64,000 bases of DNA from NCBI RefSeq assembly GCF_037325665.1, contig NC_090255.1:20823154-20887153 (forward strand). The letters run 5' to 3'. Position 1 is the stretch's first letter. The number at the start of each line of letters is the position of its first letter. Of this stretch, positions 46,262-57,587 are shown one piece after another. The notes beneath the pieces were generated by a model, which worked only from the letters and a program-made list of their open reading frames with translations, was not told the DNA's origin and did not search any database. The DNA is from Littorina saxatilis. Taxonomy: Eukaryota > Mollusca > Gastropoda > Littorinimorpha > Littorinidae. The translations under genes were made by a program, and so were the position numbers.

Positions 46262-46871
46262 GTTAGATATAATTGCTAATTCTCTGGACATTTTGTATTT
46301 ACTATAAAGAAATAACAAATGTATATGTCTCTGTTTTGGCTGTTCCATATCCCTCCCTCTGATTATTTTTTCTTTATGTTCACTCTTTTCTTGTACTTTT
46401 CAGTACTTAAAATGTCTTTTCTTTCAAAAAATCTTTAGTCACTTGCTCAACTAAATTCTGGGATCATTACATTTTCATATGTATTTGTTTGTTTTTAAAT
46501 TTAGGTGTTTTTGTTTTTGAAGTGGGGAAGCAATAAAGAGGTCGTCGATATCAAAACTGATATCGACGGAAATGTCGTCGATATCACTTTTACAATGAGC
46601 TCAGTTTTGCCCAATTGACCAATGGAAATCCACGTAACATATGAAATAGCAATATTCAGCTTTAAAGGTGATTGAACGTCTAAACTCCTTTGATTGATCG
46701 CATCATGATTAATCTGATAAGGCGGCGTGCGTAGATCAGGAACCCGCAAAAGAAACGATCAACGATGAGTTAGAATGTTTTCACTGTGATAGTTCCTAAC
46801 GAACACTGTACAAGAGAGCAGTAGGTAACTGCTTTAGTTCAGTGTTCGCAGCGCATTATGTATTTTGTACA

Positions 46872-49842
46872 TGTAGTCAAGTGGCGTATCCAGTCTTTTT
46901 GTGTAATTATCTCCTGCCCGACTCAGTTGCCTCCCCTGTCTATTATCTTCCCCTGACCCAAGTTGTGGCTCCCGCTAGGATTATTGTGTGTTTACTATCG
47001 TAGGGTAGACTCTTGACCGGATTCCTTTCTAACCTCTTATCCCAGATTTAGGTGGTCGTTATGTAACGTGCCGCCAGGCTGTCTGGGTATCGTTGGACGG
47101 CGGTTTGTCAAGTGGGTGTCATTTCTTTTGACAGGGTACAATCATTGAAGATGCCAGGTAGCTTGGAGGTTCTATAGTCTCTTACCCCCCCCCCCCCCCC
47201 CCTTCTGTGTATCAGCTTTGACACTGCTTGTAATCTAATGAGCCTTATCCGGTGTGCGTAATATTTCCGGTGCGTGACACCTCTGTAACGATTTCTGCCT
47301 CGGTAACGATCCCTTTTCATTGGGCAGGCAATCTTAAGTAGAACGCCCCCCGTTGTCTGACACCGGGTATCTTTCCTATTGGCTATTGGGAATCGGAGTT
47401 GACCAGCCTTTAAAAGGGAGAGCATTTAGGCTAGAGGAGAGAACGCGATTTGTGATATACTGAGCTGTGTGCTGCTCGATTGTGTCGGTTGACGTGAACG
47501 GTCGAAGTGCTGACCATATTTGTCGCGAAGTTGTAATCAGTCGACTTGTGGTGTTAGATTCCGATACCTGTGCTCTTGTGTTTACGTTTCACTGAGTGTG
47601 CTCACTGAGGAGAATCTGTAAGTAACTAAATGCTTTATTCATTCCTTATGCTGTATTCTTTCCTTATGCTCTATTCTTATGTTTCATTTGATGCTATGAT
47701 GTTTGCATTATGTACATTTTGACGCTGATTTGGTCCCGGGCGATGTCCGACGGGTCTCGCGTCAGAGTTGATGACGCCATTTTGATCTAGCGGAGAGATG
47801 TGTTTTCTAGATCAGTTTCTAATTACTTTTATGATTTGGCGCTGAAATTGAGCGTTAATAACTTCTAATATTTGATGACCAGTTGTTCTAAAGCTGTTTT
47901 AGAGTCTAACCAGTGCAAATAATTTTAAGAGAACTCAATTTTTTCTCGGTATTGGGATGCTGTTTCCCAATACGGATACCTGCTTTTAACCGGTATTAAT
48001 CAAACGTGGCTCTGACTTTTATAACTTTTAAACATCAATTGGATGAAATAAACACTCGTTTTTATCGTCCCATCCCCCCAGAATACGTATGTGGATCCCA
48101 CCTATATTCAGGTGATACAAAGTACTCGACCTTATCCAATCTTAACAGATCCTCTGGGGTCCTGATTTGGCCTATTATGGTCCGCTGGACCCGAAAAGCA
48201 ACAGCTAACTAACTAACTAACAGATCCTCTTAAATATCTTATCACCCCCACTCCCGTCATCCTCCCTCTTTTAACCAGCCCCACCTTTTTTGTTTTTTTT
48301 TGTTTTTGTTTTTGTTTTTGTTTTGTTTTTTTGTGTTTTTTGTTGATCGTATAAACCAATTCATGTCCAATATAGGCAATTAAGACCTGACGGACAATAA
48401 GCCCCTTAAATTTCTTCTTCTTCTAGAGGAGAGAACGCGATTTATGATACTGAGCTGTGTGCTGCTCGATTGTGTCGGTTGACGTGAACGGTCGAAGTGC
48501 TGACCATATTTGTCGCGAAGTTGTAATCAGTCGACTTGTGGTGTTAGATTCCGATACCTGTGCTCTTGTGTTTACGTTTCACTGAGTGTGCTCACTGAGG
48601 AGAATCTGTAAGTAACTAAATGCTTTATTCATTCCTTATGCTGTATTCTTTCCTTATGCTCTATTCTTATGTTTCATTTGATGCTATGATGTTTGCATTA
48701 TGTACATTTTGACGCTGATTTGGTCCCGGGCGATGTCCGACGGGTCTCGCGTCAGAGTTGATGACGCCATTTTGATCTAGCGGAGAGATGTGTTTTCTAG
48801 ATCAGTTTCTAATTACTTTTATGATTTGGCGCTGAAATTGAGCGTTAATAACTTCTAATATTTGATGACCAGTTGTTCTAAAGCTGTTTTAGAGTCTTGT
48901 AAATTAAAGACTCGTAAGAATCAAGTAAGGCAGACTCGTTCTCATTTTCCCGCCAGTTCAATGGGCTTTGTTTGGGGAAAACACATATACACATTTTGTA
49001 CTAGCATTCCACTGGGCTAAATAATGTCTAGCACATAAGACTCGCGCGTGTATCGTAACCCATGTGTATCGTTGCCATTTTTCCCCATTTTATCACATAT
49101 TATTTCTGGAGATCAGTAAAGTCTGAGTAGTAGTCGGTTAAAAGCCCAAAGTTAAGCCCTCAGTGCCATTGGCCCGTAAAGCTACCTATTTACGATTTAG
49201 GCGCAGAAACCCCTACAATTGATGAACGGGAATTATGGTTGACATATATTTTGGGTAATGAACTCGTATCATGAGTTATCTTTCTTATTCTTGTCGTTAT
49301 TATTCAACTCGATGAAGATGTGTCTTCATGGCGATGAACATACTTAATAATAACAATTATTTTGCAGTTGCGGTTCATGCAGTTGGTTAATTTATGTAGA
49401 GCATTTTCCAATGCAAGGCTTAGGCCTAAGGGAAGATGTTGGTTACTTCCCTTGACATTAGCTGTTGTGGAGTTGTTTAACTCACTGTGGATTCTCTTTC
49501 AGAGAATGCTGTGTCTGCAGGATTTTGGCTGTATTGTTACTTGTCTATATTTGTCATGATTATTTTGACAAATGATACAGTCATACATTCATAGGTTTAT
49601 TGTGGAATGTATGTATGGTTAGGATGCATTGGTATGAATGGTGCGTTTTACTTGTTATGCCATGTACTTATATTATGTTTTCTTTTCTTTTCATGTGTCA
49701 TCAGACACTGCTTTCTGGTGTCTACTTTCTGGTGTTTGCTTCTGGTGTACGTTAAGTAAAAGTCACGTTATCGCAACCTCTGTCTTGGCGTCTCATTTAT
49801 GCTTCCTGGCCTATTCCCCCCCTTCCACTCCACCCTATCACA
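46872..49842 (+). repeat. 5' LTR with an inserted block and internal duplication
   Basis: It matches the 3' LTR over its whole length except for an extra ~990 bp: a 515-bp unrelated block (47908-48422) followed by a second copy of the ~475 bp that precede it (47431-47907 repeated at 48423-48897). Confidence 0.85.
47908..48422 (+). mobile_element. Block inserted in the 5' LTR, SINE-like tail
   Basis: A sequence unrelated to the LTR with (GTTTTT)n near 48290-48340 and an end GCCCCTTAAATTTCTTCTTC, similar to retroposon tails. It is flanked by 475-bp direct repeats of LTR sequence, so it did not arrive by simple insertion alone. Confidence 0.55.
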
Positions 49843-49939
49843 TCTGGCGCATGCGGAGCAGGATTCAGGAAGTAGAGACGCCGTAGTTTAACACCAGAAA
49901 GCAGGGAAAGCAGTGTAGGAGGTACTCAACATATCCAAG

Positions 49940-51199
49940 ATGGCGGTCGACGGGGTTCCTAGACCCCAGTGGCAGATGTTTCCCCCTCCCAGGCTTCCTG
50001 TCTTCACTGGTGGTGACGATGGCTGTCAGCTTGACGATTTCAGCACCGAGGCACGTCGCGTCATTTCCCACTTCAACATGGCGGCACTTGGAGGGGAGGG
50101 AGCAGAGTGGCTGATCCAGTCACTCGCTGGGGCTGCCAGGAAGGAGGTTAACCTGCACCCCCCTCAGGCGACCGCTACGGCTGACCTAGTCCTGACCATT
50201 CTGCAGGACACGTTTGGTGACCACGCCAGCAGTTCTTCGTTGCTTTCATCATTCTTCACGCGCTACCAGGGACAAGAGGAGGGCCTTCTTTCATACGCCC
50301 ACAGTTTGCAGTCTCTGCATGTCAAGATTAATTCTGTTGTTCCTGATACATTAACAGATGATGCTCTCCGGGATCATTTCATCCATGGACTGTTTTTGCA
50401 TCCTCTACGACGAGATCTGCTGCGCTTTGTGAGAGGGCGTGAGGCTGTCACTTTTGCTGCTGTCCGTGCCGAAGCTCTTAGGTGGATGAGGGAAGATGTC
50501 GATGTAGTGGCTGACCAAGCAACTCCTGTTTTCAAGGAGAGGAGTGCCGGGTTAAGCAGGCTGCAGGTCCCAGTCAACGAACTCGCCATCAAGTCAGCAG
50601 AGCTTCGAGCTGCCTTGCACCAACGCCCGCCGGCTGCCCCTCGTCAACAGCAACCGTCCGCGAAGCCACGTTGTTGGCTTTGCAACCGCCACGGGCATCT
50701 ACAGAGCAGGTGCCCTACCAAGCGTCATGGGAGTCAACAACCGCTGTCATGGAGACAGCCCAGTGAGCTACGTGTGGACCAGCAGTCAACATCCATCAAG
50801 CAACCGCCCCGCGAGCAGAGCAGTCAGACAGAGGAGGTTGTGACTGCTCAGGAACAGCTGACGTCGAAGCACGAGGCCTCCATTGACAGATTAGAGACCC
50901 GACTGAAGAAGGAACTGGAGGCCAAACAACAGTTACAGGATGAACACTTCCAGAAGGACTTAGAAATACGCCAACTTAGAGAGCGGTTAGTTTTCAAGTG
51001 TGAAGAGGTGTCAATTGAGCGGAAAGCAGCAGGACACATTCGCAAAGACCTGGAAGCGTTGTTGCAACAGCAGCTCACAGAGAAAGAGCATCGGCTTGCG
51101 ACAGCCCCAGCCCCCGTAGAGCTTCACGACGCTGACCCGATAACATTGTGGGATTCTGTGCTCAATTTGTCCTGCCCCTTTACTCCAAGTCCCAGCTAA
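49940..51199 (+). CDS. Gag-like protein of the LTR element
   Basis: One frame of 419 codons. The N-terminal two thirds look like a retrotransposon Gag capsid region (aromatic and helical segments such as FFTRYQGQ and LRDHFIHGL). A single CCHC knuckle (CWLCNRHGHLQSRC) lies at about residues 244-257. After it, residues of about 295-385 form a strongly charged Glu/Lys/Gln coiled coil, unusual after a Gag knuckle. No protease or polymerase follows. The role, by family, is assembly and RNA packaging; the coiled coil may aid multimerisation. Treated as part of a mobile element, not a host gene. Confidence 0.8.
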   Translation: MAVDGVPRPQWQMFPPPRLPVFTGGDDGCQLDDFSTEARRVISHFNMAALGGEGAEWLIQSLAGAARKEVNLHPPQATATADLVLTILQDTFGDHASSSSLLSSFFTRYQGQEEGLLSYAHSLQSLHVKINSVVPDTLTDDALRDHFIHGLFLHPLRRDLLRFVRGREAVTFAAVRAEALRWMREDVDVVADQATPVFKERSAGLSRLQVPVNELAIKSAELRAALHQRPPAAPRQQQPSAKPRCWLCNRHGHLQSRCPTKRHGSQQPLSWRQPSELRVDQQSTSIKQPPREQSSQTEEVVTAQEQLTSKHEASIDRLETRLKKELEAKQQLQDEHFQKDLEIRQLRERLVFKCEEVSIERKAAGHIRKDLEALLQQQLTEKEHRLATAPAPVELHDADPITLWDSVLNLSCPFTPSPS

Positions 51200-51496
51200 A
51201 CCACCCCCTCGTGAACAGTCAGGAAAACAATGTGCTGCTGTCATGTGGGCAATGTGTCATTTGTGAGACTGTTCGTGCTCTGCTAAGAGACTCTGTGTAC
51301 ACTATGATTATTGATTGCCTGTTGTATTGTGTCTTGTATGAATGGGTTGGGTGACTGTGCGTGTCATCCGTGACTGTTTCTGATTTTATTTGTTGTTTCA
51401 CTTGGGTGAACTTGTGTTTGATTTATATATGTCATTTTCAGCTATTCCCGAGGCGCTGTACCTGCGAGGACGCAGTTGGTATAGAGCTGGGGGGGA

Positions 51497-53461
51497 TGTA
51501 GCCAAGTGGCGATTACATGTACTGTTGTCCCTCTCTTTTACTCCCCTGTCTATTATCTTCCCCTGACCCAAGTTGTGTCTCCCGCTAGGATTATTGTGTG
51601 TTTACTATCGTAGGGAAGACTCTTGACCGGATTCCTTTCTAACCTCTTATCCCAGATTTAGGTGGTCGTTATGTAATGTGCCGCCAGACTGTCTGGGTAT
51701 CGTTGGACGGCGTATTGTCAAGTGGGTGTCATTTCTTTTGACAGGGTACAATCATTGAAGATGCCAGGTAGCTTGGAGGTTTTAGTCTCTTACCCCTCTC
51801 CCCCTTCTGTGTATCAGCTTTGACACTGCTTGTAATATAATGAGCCTTATCCGCTGTGCGTAATATTTCCGGTGCGTGACACCTCTGTAACGATTTCTGC
51901 CTCTTTAACGATCCCTTTTCATTGGGCAGGCAATCTTAAGTAGAACGCCCCCCGTTGTCTGACACCGGCTATCTTTCCTATTGGCTATTGGGAATCGGAG
52001 TTGACCAGCCTTTAAAAGACTGAGCATTTAGGCTAGAGGAGAGAACACGATTTGTGATATACTGAGCTGTGTGCTGCTCGATTGTGTCGGTTGACGTGAA
52101 CGGTCGAAGTGCTGACCAAATTTGTCGCGAAGTTGTAATCAGTCGACTTGTGGTGTTAGATTCGGATACCTGTGCTCTTGTGTTTACGTTTCACTGAGTG
52201 TGCTCACTGAGGAGAATCTGTAAGTAACTAAATGCTTTATTCATTCCTTATGCTGTATTCTTTCCTTATGCTTTATTCTTATGTTTCATTTGATGCTATG
52301 ATGTTTGCATATATGTACATTTTGACTCTGATTTGGTCCCGGGCGATGTCCGACCGGTCTCGCGTCAGAGTTGATGACGCCATTTTGATATATCAGAGAG
52401 ATGTGTTTTCTAGATCAGTTTCTAATTACTTTTATGATTTGGCGCTGAAATTGAGCGTTAATAACTTCTAATATTTGATGACCAGTTGTTCTAAAGTTGT
52501 TTTAGAGTCTTGTGAATTAAAGACTCGTAAGAGAATCAAGTAAGGCAGACTCGTTCTCATTTTCCCGCCAGTTCAATGGGCTTTGTTTGGGGAAAACACA
52601 TATACACATTTCGTACTAGCATTCCACTGGGCTAAATAATGTCTAGCACATAAAACTCGCGCGTGTATCGTAACCCATGTGTATCGTTGCCATTTTTCCC
52701 CATTTTATCACATATTATTTCTGGAGATCAGTAAAGTCTGAGCAGTAGTCGGTTAAAAGCCCAAAGTTAAGCCCTCAGTGCCATTGGCCCGTAAAGCTAC
52801 CTATTTACGATTTAGGCGCAGAAACCCCTACAATTGATGAACGGGAATTATGGTTGACACATATATTTTGGGTAATGAACTCGTATCATGAGTTATCTTT
52901 CTTATTCTTGTCGTTATTATGCAACTCGATGAAGATGTGTCTTCATGGCGATGATCATACTTAGTAATAACAATTATTTTGCAGTTGCGGTTCATGCAGT
53001 TGATTAATTTATGTAGAGCATTTTCCAATGCAAGGCTTAGGCCTAAGGGAAGATGTTGGCTACTTCCCTTGACATTAGCTGTTGTGGAGTTGTTTAACTC
53101 ACTGTGGATTCTATTTCAGAGAATGCTGTGTCTGCAGGATTTTGGCTGTATTGTTACTTGTCTATATTTGTCATGATTATTTTGACAAATGATACAGTCA
53201 TACATTCATAGGTTTATTGTGGAATGTATGTATGGTTAGGATGCATTGGTATGAATGGTGCGTTTTACTTGTTATGCCATGTACTTATATTATGTTTTCT
53301 TTTCTTTTCATGTGTCATCAGACACTGCTTTCTGGTGTCTACTTTCTGGTGTTTGCTTCTGGTGTACGTTAAGTAAAAGTCACGTTATCGCAACCTCTGT
53401 CTTGGCGTCTCATTTATGCTTCCTGGCTTATTTCCCCCCCCTTCCACTCCACCCTATCACA
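51497..53461 (+). repeat. 3' LTR
   Basis: A 1,965-bp block bounded by TG and CA, preceded by the polypurine tract. It is the unmodified partner of the 5' LTR. It includes a TTTAAAAG box at about 52010 that may be its promoter. Confidence 0.85.
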
Positions 53462-53467
53462 TACAGT

Positions 53468-53900
53468 TCAATCAATCAATCAATGAGTCTTATATCGCGC
53501 ATATTCCGTGGATACAGTTCTGGGCGCTCTGCAGTGATGCCGTGTGAGATGAAATTTTATACGGCCAGTAGATTGCAGCCATTTCGGCGCATATTTACCT
53601 TTCACGGCCTATTATTCCAAGTCACACGGGTATAGGTAGACAATTATTAACTGTGCCTAAGCAATTTTGCCAGGAAAGACCCTTTTGTCAATCGTGGGAT
53701 CTTTAACGTGCACACCCAATGTAGTGTACACGGGGGGGGGGGGGGGGGGGGGGGGGGGAGGTTCGGACACCGAAGAGAGTCTGCACACAAAGTTGACTCT
53801 GTGAAATAAATTTCCGCCGAACCTGGGATCGAACTCACGCTGACAGCGGCCAACTGAATACAAATCCAGCGCGCTACCAACTGAGCTATATCCCCGCCCC
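53468..53900 (-). mobile_element. tRNA-derived SINE with (ATTG)n tail, second copy
   Basis: Near-identical to 6391-6796, including the tRNA-Thr-like head, but with a G run of about 29 (53731-53759). Its tail starts 6 bases after the end of the LTR element. Confidence 0.88.
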
Positions 53901-54168
53901 AACAAAGTAAATTCGATTTGTTACGTCGCATGCAGTGTGCGTATATATGGCGTCAGTGTGTCATTGTGTCAGAATATCGATTTGTATCGTCAAGGGACCT
54001 AATTCGTGCGATATCGAGCTCTTTGATGCCCTTCTGTCGATGACTCGACCTTGACTTCGATCTATGTAGGCCTACCACAACACAGCTGACTTTGTTGAAA
54101 AGTGCAATGCGGCTTGGGGCACCCGATTTCTTTTCAAAATCAAAGAGAGTTGCTCGCGCCTGAATGAA
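53901..54168. other. Unannotated stretch
   Basis: No gene or clear repeat. A CCTAATTC(G/T)TGCGATATC word also occurs near 55157. Confidence 0.4.
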
Positions 54169-54374
54169 CCACAGGAGCTTGTATCAAATCGCCGGTCGAT
54201 CATTATTTACAGTCTACTACTACTATATACTACTACTGTAGTAGGGCCTATATAGTAGTAGTATATGGTACTAGTAGACTGTAAATAATGATCGACCGGC
54301 GATTTAGTAGTAGTATATAGTAGTAGTAGACTGTAAATAATGATCGACCGGCGATTTGATACAAGCTCCTGTGG
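54169..54374. repeat. Long perfect palindrome with an internal extra arm
   Basis: CCACAGGAGCTTGTATCAAA... (54169-54235) is inverted at about 54308-54374 with no mismatch visible by eye. Between them the inner part of the right arm (TAGACTGTAAATAATGATCG...) occurs once more (about 54273-54306). AATGAA occurs directly outside both ends, a possible target duplication. Confidence 0.85.
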
Positions 54375-54551
54375 AATGAACAAACATTTCAAGTACAAAG
54401 TGCTTCGATCGAGATATTACTGACGTCGCCGAATAGGCTTATTTCTGTATTGGTGTCACGTAGGCCTATTGTGCTCTCCGAGGTGGCACGATGTTTGCAC
54501 ATCGCTACTTAGCCTATATTGTATTTGTTGCTTCAAGCCTTTTATTTGCTC

Positions 54552-54661
54552 GTGTAAGCAGATGCACTGGTAAACATTTTACTGATCTGCTTTCGTAAGC
54601 AGATGCACTGGTAAACATTTTATCTGCTCTCGCCACGGTAAGCAGATGCACTGGTAAACAG
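54552..54661 (+). repeat. Short tandem repeat, three units
   Basis: GTAAGCAGATGCACTGGTAA occurs three times at about 40-55 bp spacing, each followed by ACATTTTA or ACAGTC. Confidence 0.85.
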
Positions 54662-54789
54662 TCACCGAAAACGAAAGAACTTTTCTACTTTCGGTTGATG
54701 TTTTGCGGTCACCTTCACGACAGCCCTAAATGAACGTATACAGTGGAAGACGATCGTTTCCGTTTTGGCAGGTTTCAAAACCCCTGTTA

Positions 54790-55620
54790 GTGCCCCCACA
54801 GGCACGTTGTTTGCTGGGGACAGAAGATCAGAGTTACTTCCGGATACCTGATATCCAGGATTAGAGTGTAGCCTATACCGTGGCCGTGACGAACTGAATC
54901 ATGGCGTACGAACGGTATCGGCATGTGATTGTACAAAAGTCATGGGTTTCTATAAACTTCTGTCCAAGCCAAATGTCATAACAGGCAATGCTTTGGGTAC
55001 TTAGTGCAAATCAGGGGTCAATTTTGATAACAGAGTGAGAAAAACAAGAAAATGTTGGAAAATTATGCAATGGTGCCACGTTTGACCCGCGTGTGTAATC
55101 ATGAGGTCGAGTAGCACCTTGTTATTTATTGTGCACATAGCCCAATTCATTTGCGACCTAATTCTTGCGATATCACGAAAGTGCGCTGCCCACACGATTT
55201 ACCGCAATTTTTTTCATCGACCAAGTGCCGAAAATGGCGCTGTATGAACGGAAACATCCGGCGTACGAACGATATAGCCGGAATCAGTTGACACACCATG
55301 GTGACGTGGCAAGGTTCATATGATTGTTTTCTACAGCCAGGCATAGTATGTGAGGCCGACGAACACTTCGATTTACCGTCTGATGTCAGCAGTTTCTCTT
55401 TGTGATATGTGTTTGGATATTCGACGCCATGACAGACAACGATTAAGAGTCGTCTAATTGCGCAGTATGTATTGCAATGCATAGCAAACGCATAACACAC
55501 AGAGACTGTGCATCAAGTCTCAACCTAAGCTAGTTCACACATGTCACAGTTAAACTCAACGCGAGCGGCGACAGTAAATAGAACGACACCAATGAAGAAG
55601 CGTCAGTTTTGAAGCAGTGA
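54790..55620 (+). repeat. Diverged segmental duplication, copy A
   Basis: Shares in order with 57588-58580: TTGCTG-GGGCAGAAGATCA, ACTTC(C)GGATACCTGAT, TCTGATGTCAGCAGT, GTTAAGAGTC and TGTGCATCAA-TCTCAACVTA-like blocks. No coding frame is convincing in either copy. It might be an old duplicated promoter/5' region or an unknown element. Confidence 0.5.
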
Positions 55621-55892
55621 GGACAGTGATACCTGCGATGTGAGATCTCTCAGACGAGAGAACACCTCACAGTAAGGGACACCTGGATTGAGTGCACGAG
55701 AAAGGTACCAACTATAGGAGGGGGCCAGCCGCGGAGTCGCATCGGTTGAAACCACAAACAAATATTTATTTCTACCAGTCTCACTGGTGCTGAAAATGAG
55801 CTGTAGGCGAATTGTATGTTAAAACCATACATTTTCATTAGTATTAAGATATCGGGATTGGGATGGTCAAGACATACTCTTCAGTCTTCTGT

Positions 55893-56132
55893 TTACCAGT
55901 CTTCTATAGTGTTGTGTTACCAGTCTTCTATAGTGTTGTGTTACCAGTCTTCTATAGTGTTGTGTTACCAGTCTTCTATAGTGTTGTGTTACCAGTCTTC
56001 TATAGTGTTGTGTTACCAGTCTTCTATAGTGTTGTGTTACCAGTCTTCTATAGTGTTGTGTTACCAGTCTTCTATAGTGTTGTGTTACCAGTCTTCTATA
56101 GTGTTGTGTTACCAGTCTTCTATAGTGTTGTG
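55893..56132 (+). repeat. 24-bp minisatellite, ten identical units
   Basis: Exactly ten copies of TTACCAGTCTTCTATAGTGT+TGTG with no differences I can see. Two frames stay open through it (8-residue periods YQSSIVLC and LPVFYSVV), but there is no start context or splice site to support a protein. Perfect identity implies very recent expansion. To its right, 56133-56700 shows no gene. Confidence 0.97.
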
Positions 56133-56707
56133 TTTATGCACATGGTAGTGAGCACAACAGATTTGAACAAACTGCCTTTTTTTCCAATGTGTCAAGTAGC
56201 ACACAAAAAACCTGCTGTTGTTGTATTTACCCGGCGATCACGATTCCATCTACAGCGGTAGGCATTCATTCAAAAGTCCGACTCAAAAATGGGTTAAACA
56301 GACCGAAATCATAATCGACAGTCTACCTCGATGAACAAACATATTGGCGGTCTCAATGACACTTTCTACATCTACATCTTCAATCTTTCTCGCAACTCGC
56401 AAGCCGTTTGAACAGTTACAGAATGTTCCCATGGTTTCTCCAAGATATTGCTGCTGTTTATTATTTAGCTTATCTCACCCGTACAGGAAGTAGTTTACAC
56501 CCAACTGTCAGCTTTTTACTTTTCCTTGTCATGTTATGAACTGATATCTAATCAGCAAACACAAAAGTAAATTTCTACTTTCGGTTTAGTTTGTCGGTCA
56601 CCTTGTTGTCCCTGTAGGCTTCATGCCAACCGCGAGTGAACGAACACACTGGAACAGGATTAATAATTTCAGTTCTCGGGTTCAACCCCCCCCCTTTGGT
56701 TTTTTAC

Positions 56708-56771
56708 ATTCAGTCAAGTTTTGACTAAATGTTTTAACATAGAGGGGGAATCGAGACGAGGGTCGTGGTGG

Positions 56772-56806
<35 letters not shown>

Positions 56807-57563
56807 TGTGTGTCTGTGCGTGTGTGTAGAGCGATTCAGACCAAACTACGGAACCGATCTTTATGAAATTTGACATGAGAGTTTCTGGGAATGATATCCC
56901 CGGATGTTTTTTTCTTTTTTTCGATAAATACTTCTGATGACGTCATATCCGGCTTTTTTGTAAAAGTTGAGGCGGCACTGTCACACCCTCATTTTTCAAT
57001 CAAATTGATTGACATTTTTGTAAAGCAATCTTCGACAAAGGCCGGACTTCGGTATTGCATTTCAGCTTGGTGGCTTAAAAATTAATTAATGACTTTGGTC
57101 ATTAAAAATCTGAAAATTGTAATATTTGTTTTATATAAAACGATCCAAATTTAAGTTTATCTTATTCTACATCATTTCCTGATTCCAAAAACATATAAAT
57201 ATGTTATATTTAGATTAAACACAAGCTCTGAAAATTAAAAATATAAAAATTATGATCAAAATTAAATATCCGAAATCGATTTAAAAACAATTTCATCTTA
57301 TTCCTTGTCGGTTCCTGATTCCAAAAACATATAGATATGATATGTTTGGATTAAAAACACGCTCAGAAAGTTAAAATGAAGAGAGGTACAGAAAAGCGTG
57401 CTATGCAGCACAGCGAAACCACTACCGCGCTGAACAGGCTCGTCAGTTTCACTCCTTTATGCACAAGCGGCACGGTCATTGTGAAAAAATGCAGTGCGTT
57501 CAGTTTCATTCTGTGAGATCCACAGCTTGACTAAATGTAGTAATTTCGCCTTACGCGACATGT
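56708..57563 (+). mobile_element. R repeat, copy R6
   Basis: Complete copy with a GT tract at 56771-56825. Immediately after its end a second R start begins (ACATTTAGTCAAGTTTT, 57567-57583) and breaks off, a 5' stub of a tandem neighbour. Confidence 0.85.
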
Positions 57564-57587
57564 TTACATTTAGTCAAGTTTTACTTT

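Larger units (their letters stand above)
46872..53461 (+). mobile_element. LTR element coding only for a Gag-like protein (non-autonomous)
   Basis: Two direct LTR-like blocks (46872-49842 and 51497-53461) start TGTAG(T/C)CAAGTGGCG and end TATCACA. TACA flanks the whole at 46868-46871 and 53462-53465. Between them are a leader (49843-49939), one Gag-like frame (49940-51199) and a G-rich polypurine tract (about 51490-51496) directly before the second LTR. No protease, polymerase or integrase is present in the 1.65-kb interior, so it would depend on another element's enzymes. It looks structurally whole. By eye the LTRs differ at only about 2 in 100 bases outside one inserted block, so it is fairly young. 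Confidence 0.85.

Noticed and set aside
55147-55500. 117-codon minus-strand open frame
   Set aside because: No recognisable protein, lies in the diverged duplication and is not kept open in its partner copy.
55893-56132. CRISPR-like array
   Set aside because: Units are contiguous identical 24-mers without spacers, in animal DNA; a minisatellite.
55816-56261. Two overlapping open frames through the 24-bp repeat (YQSSIVLC and LPVFYSVV periods)
   Set aside because: Openness follows from a repeat unit divisible by three; no promoter, splice or homology support.
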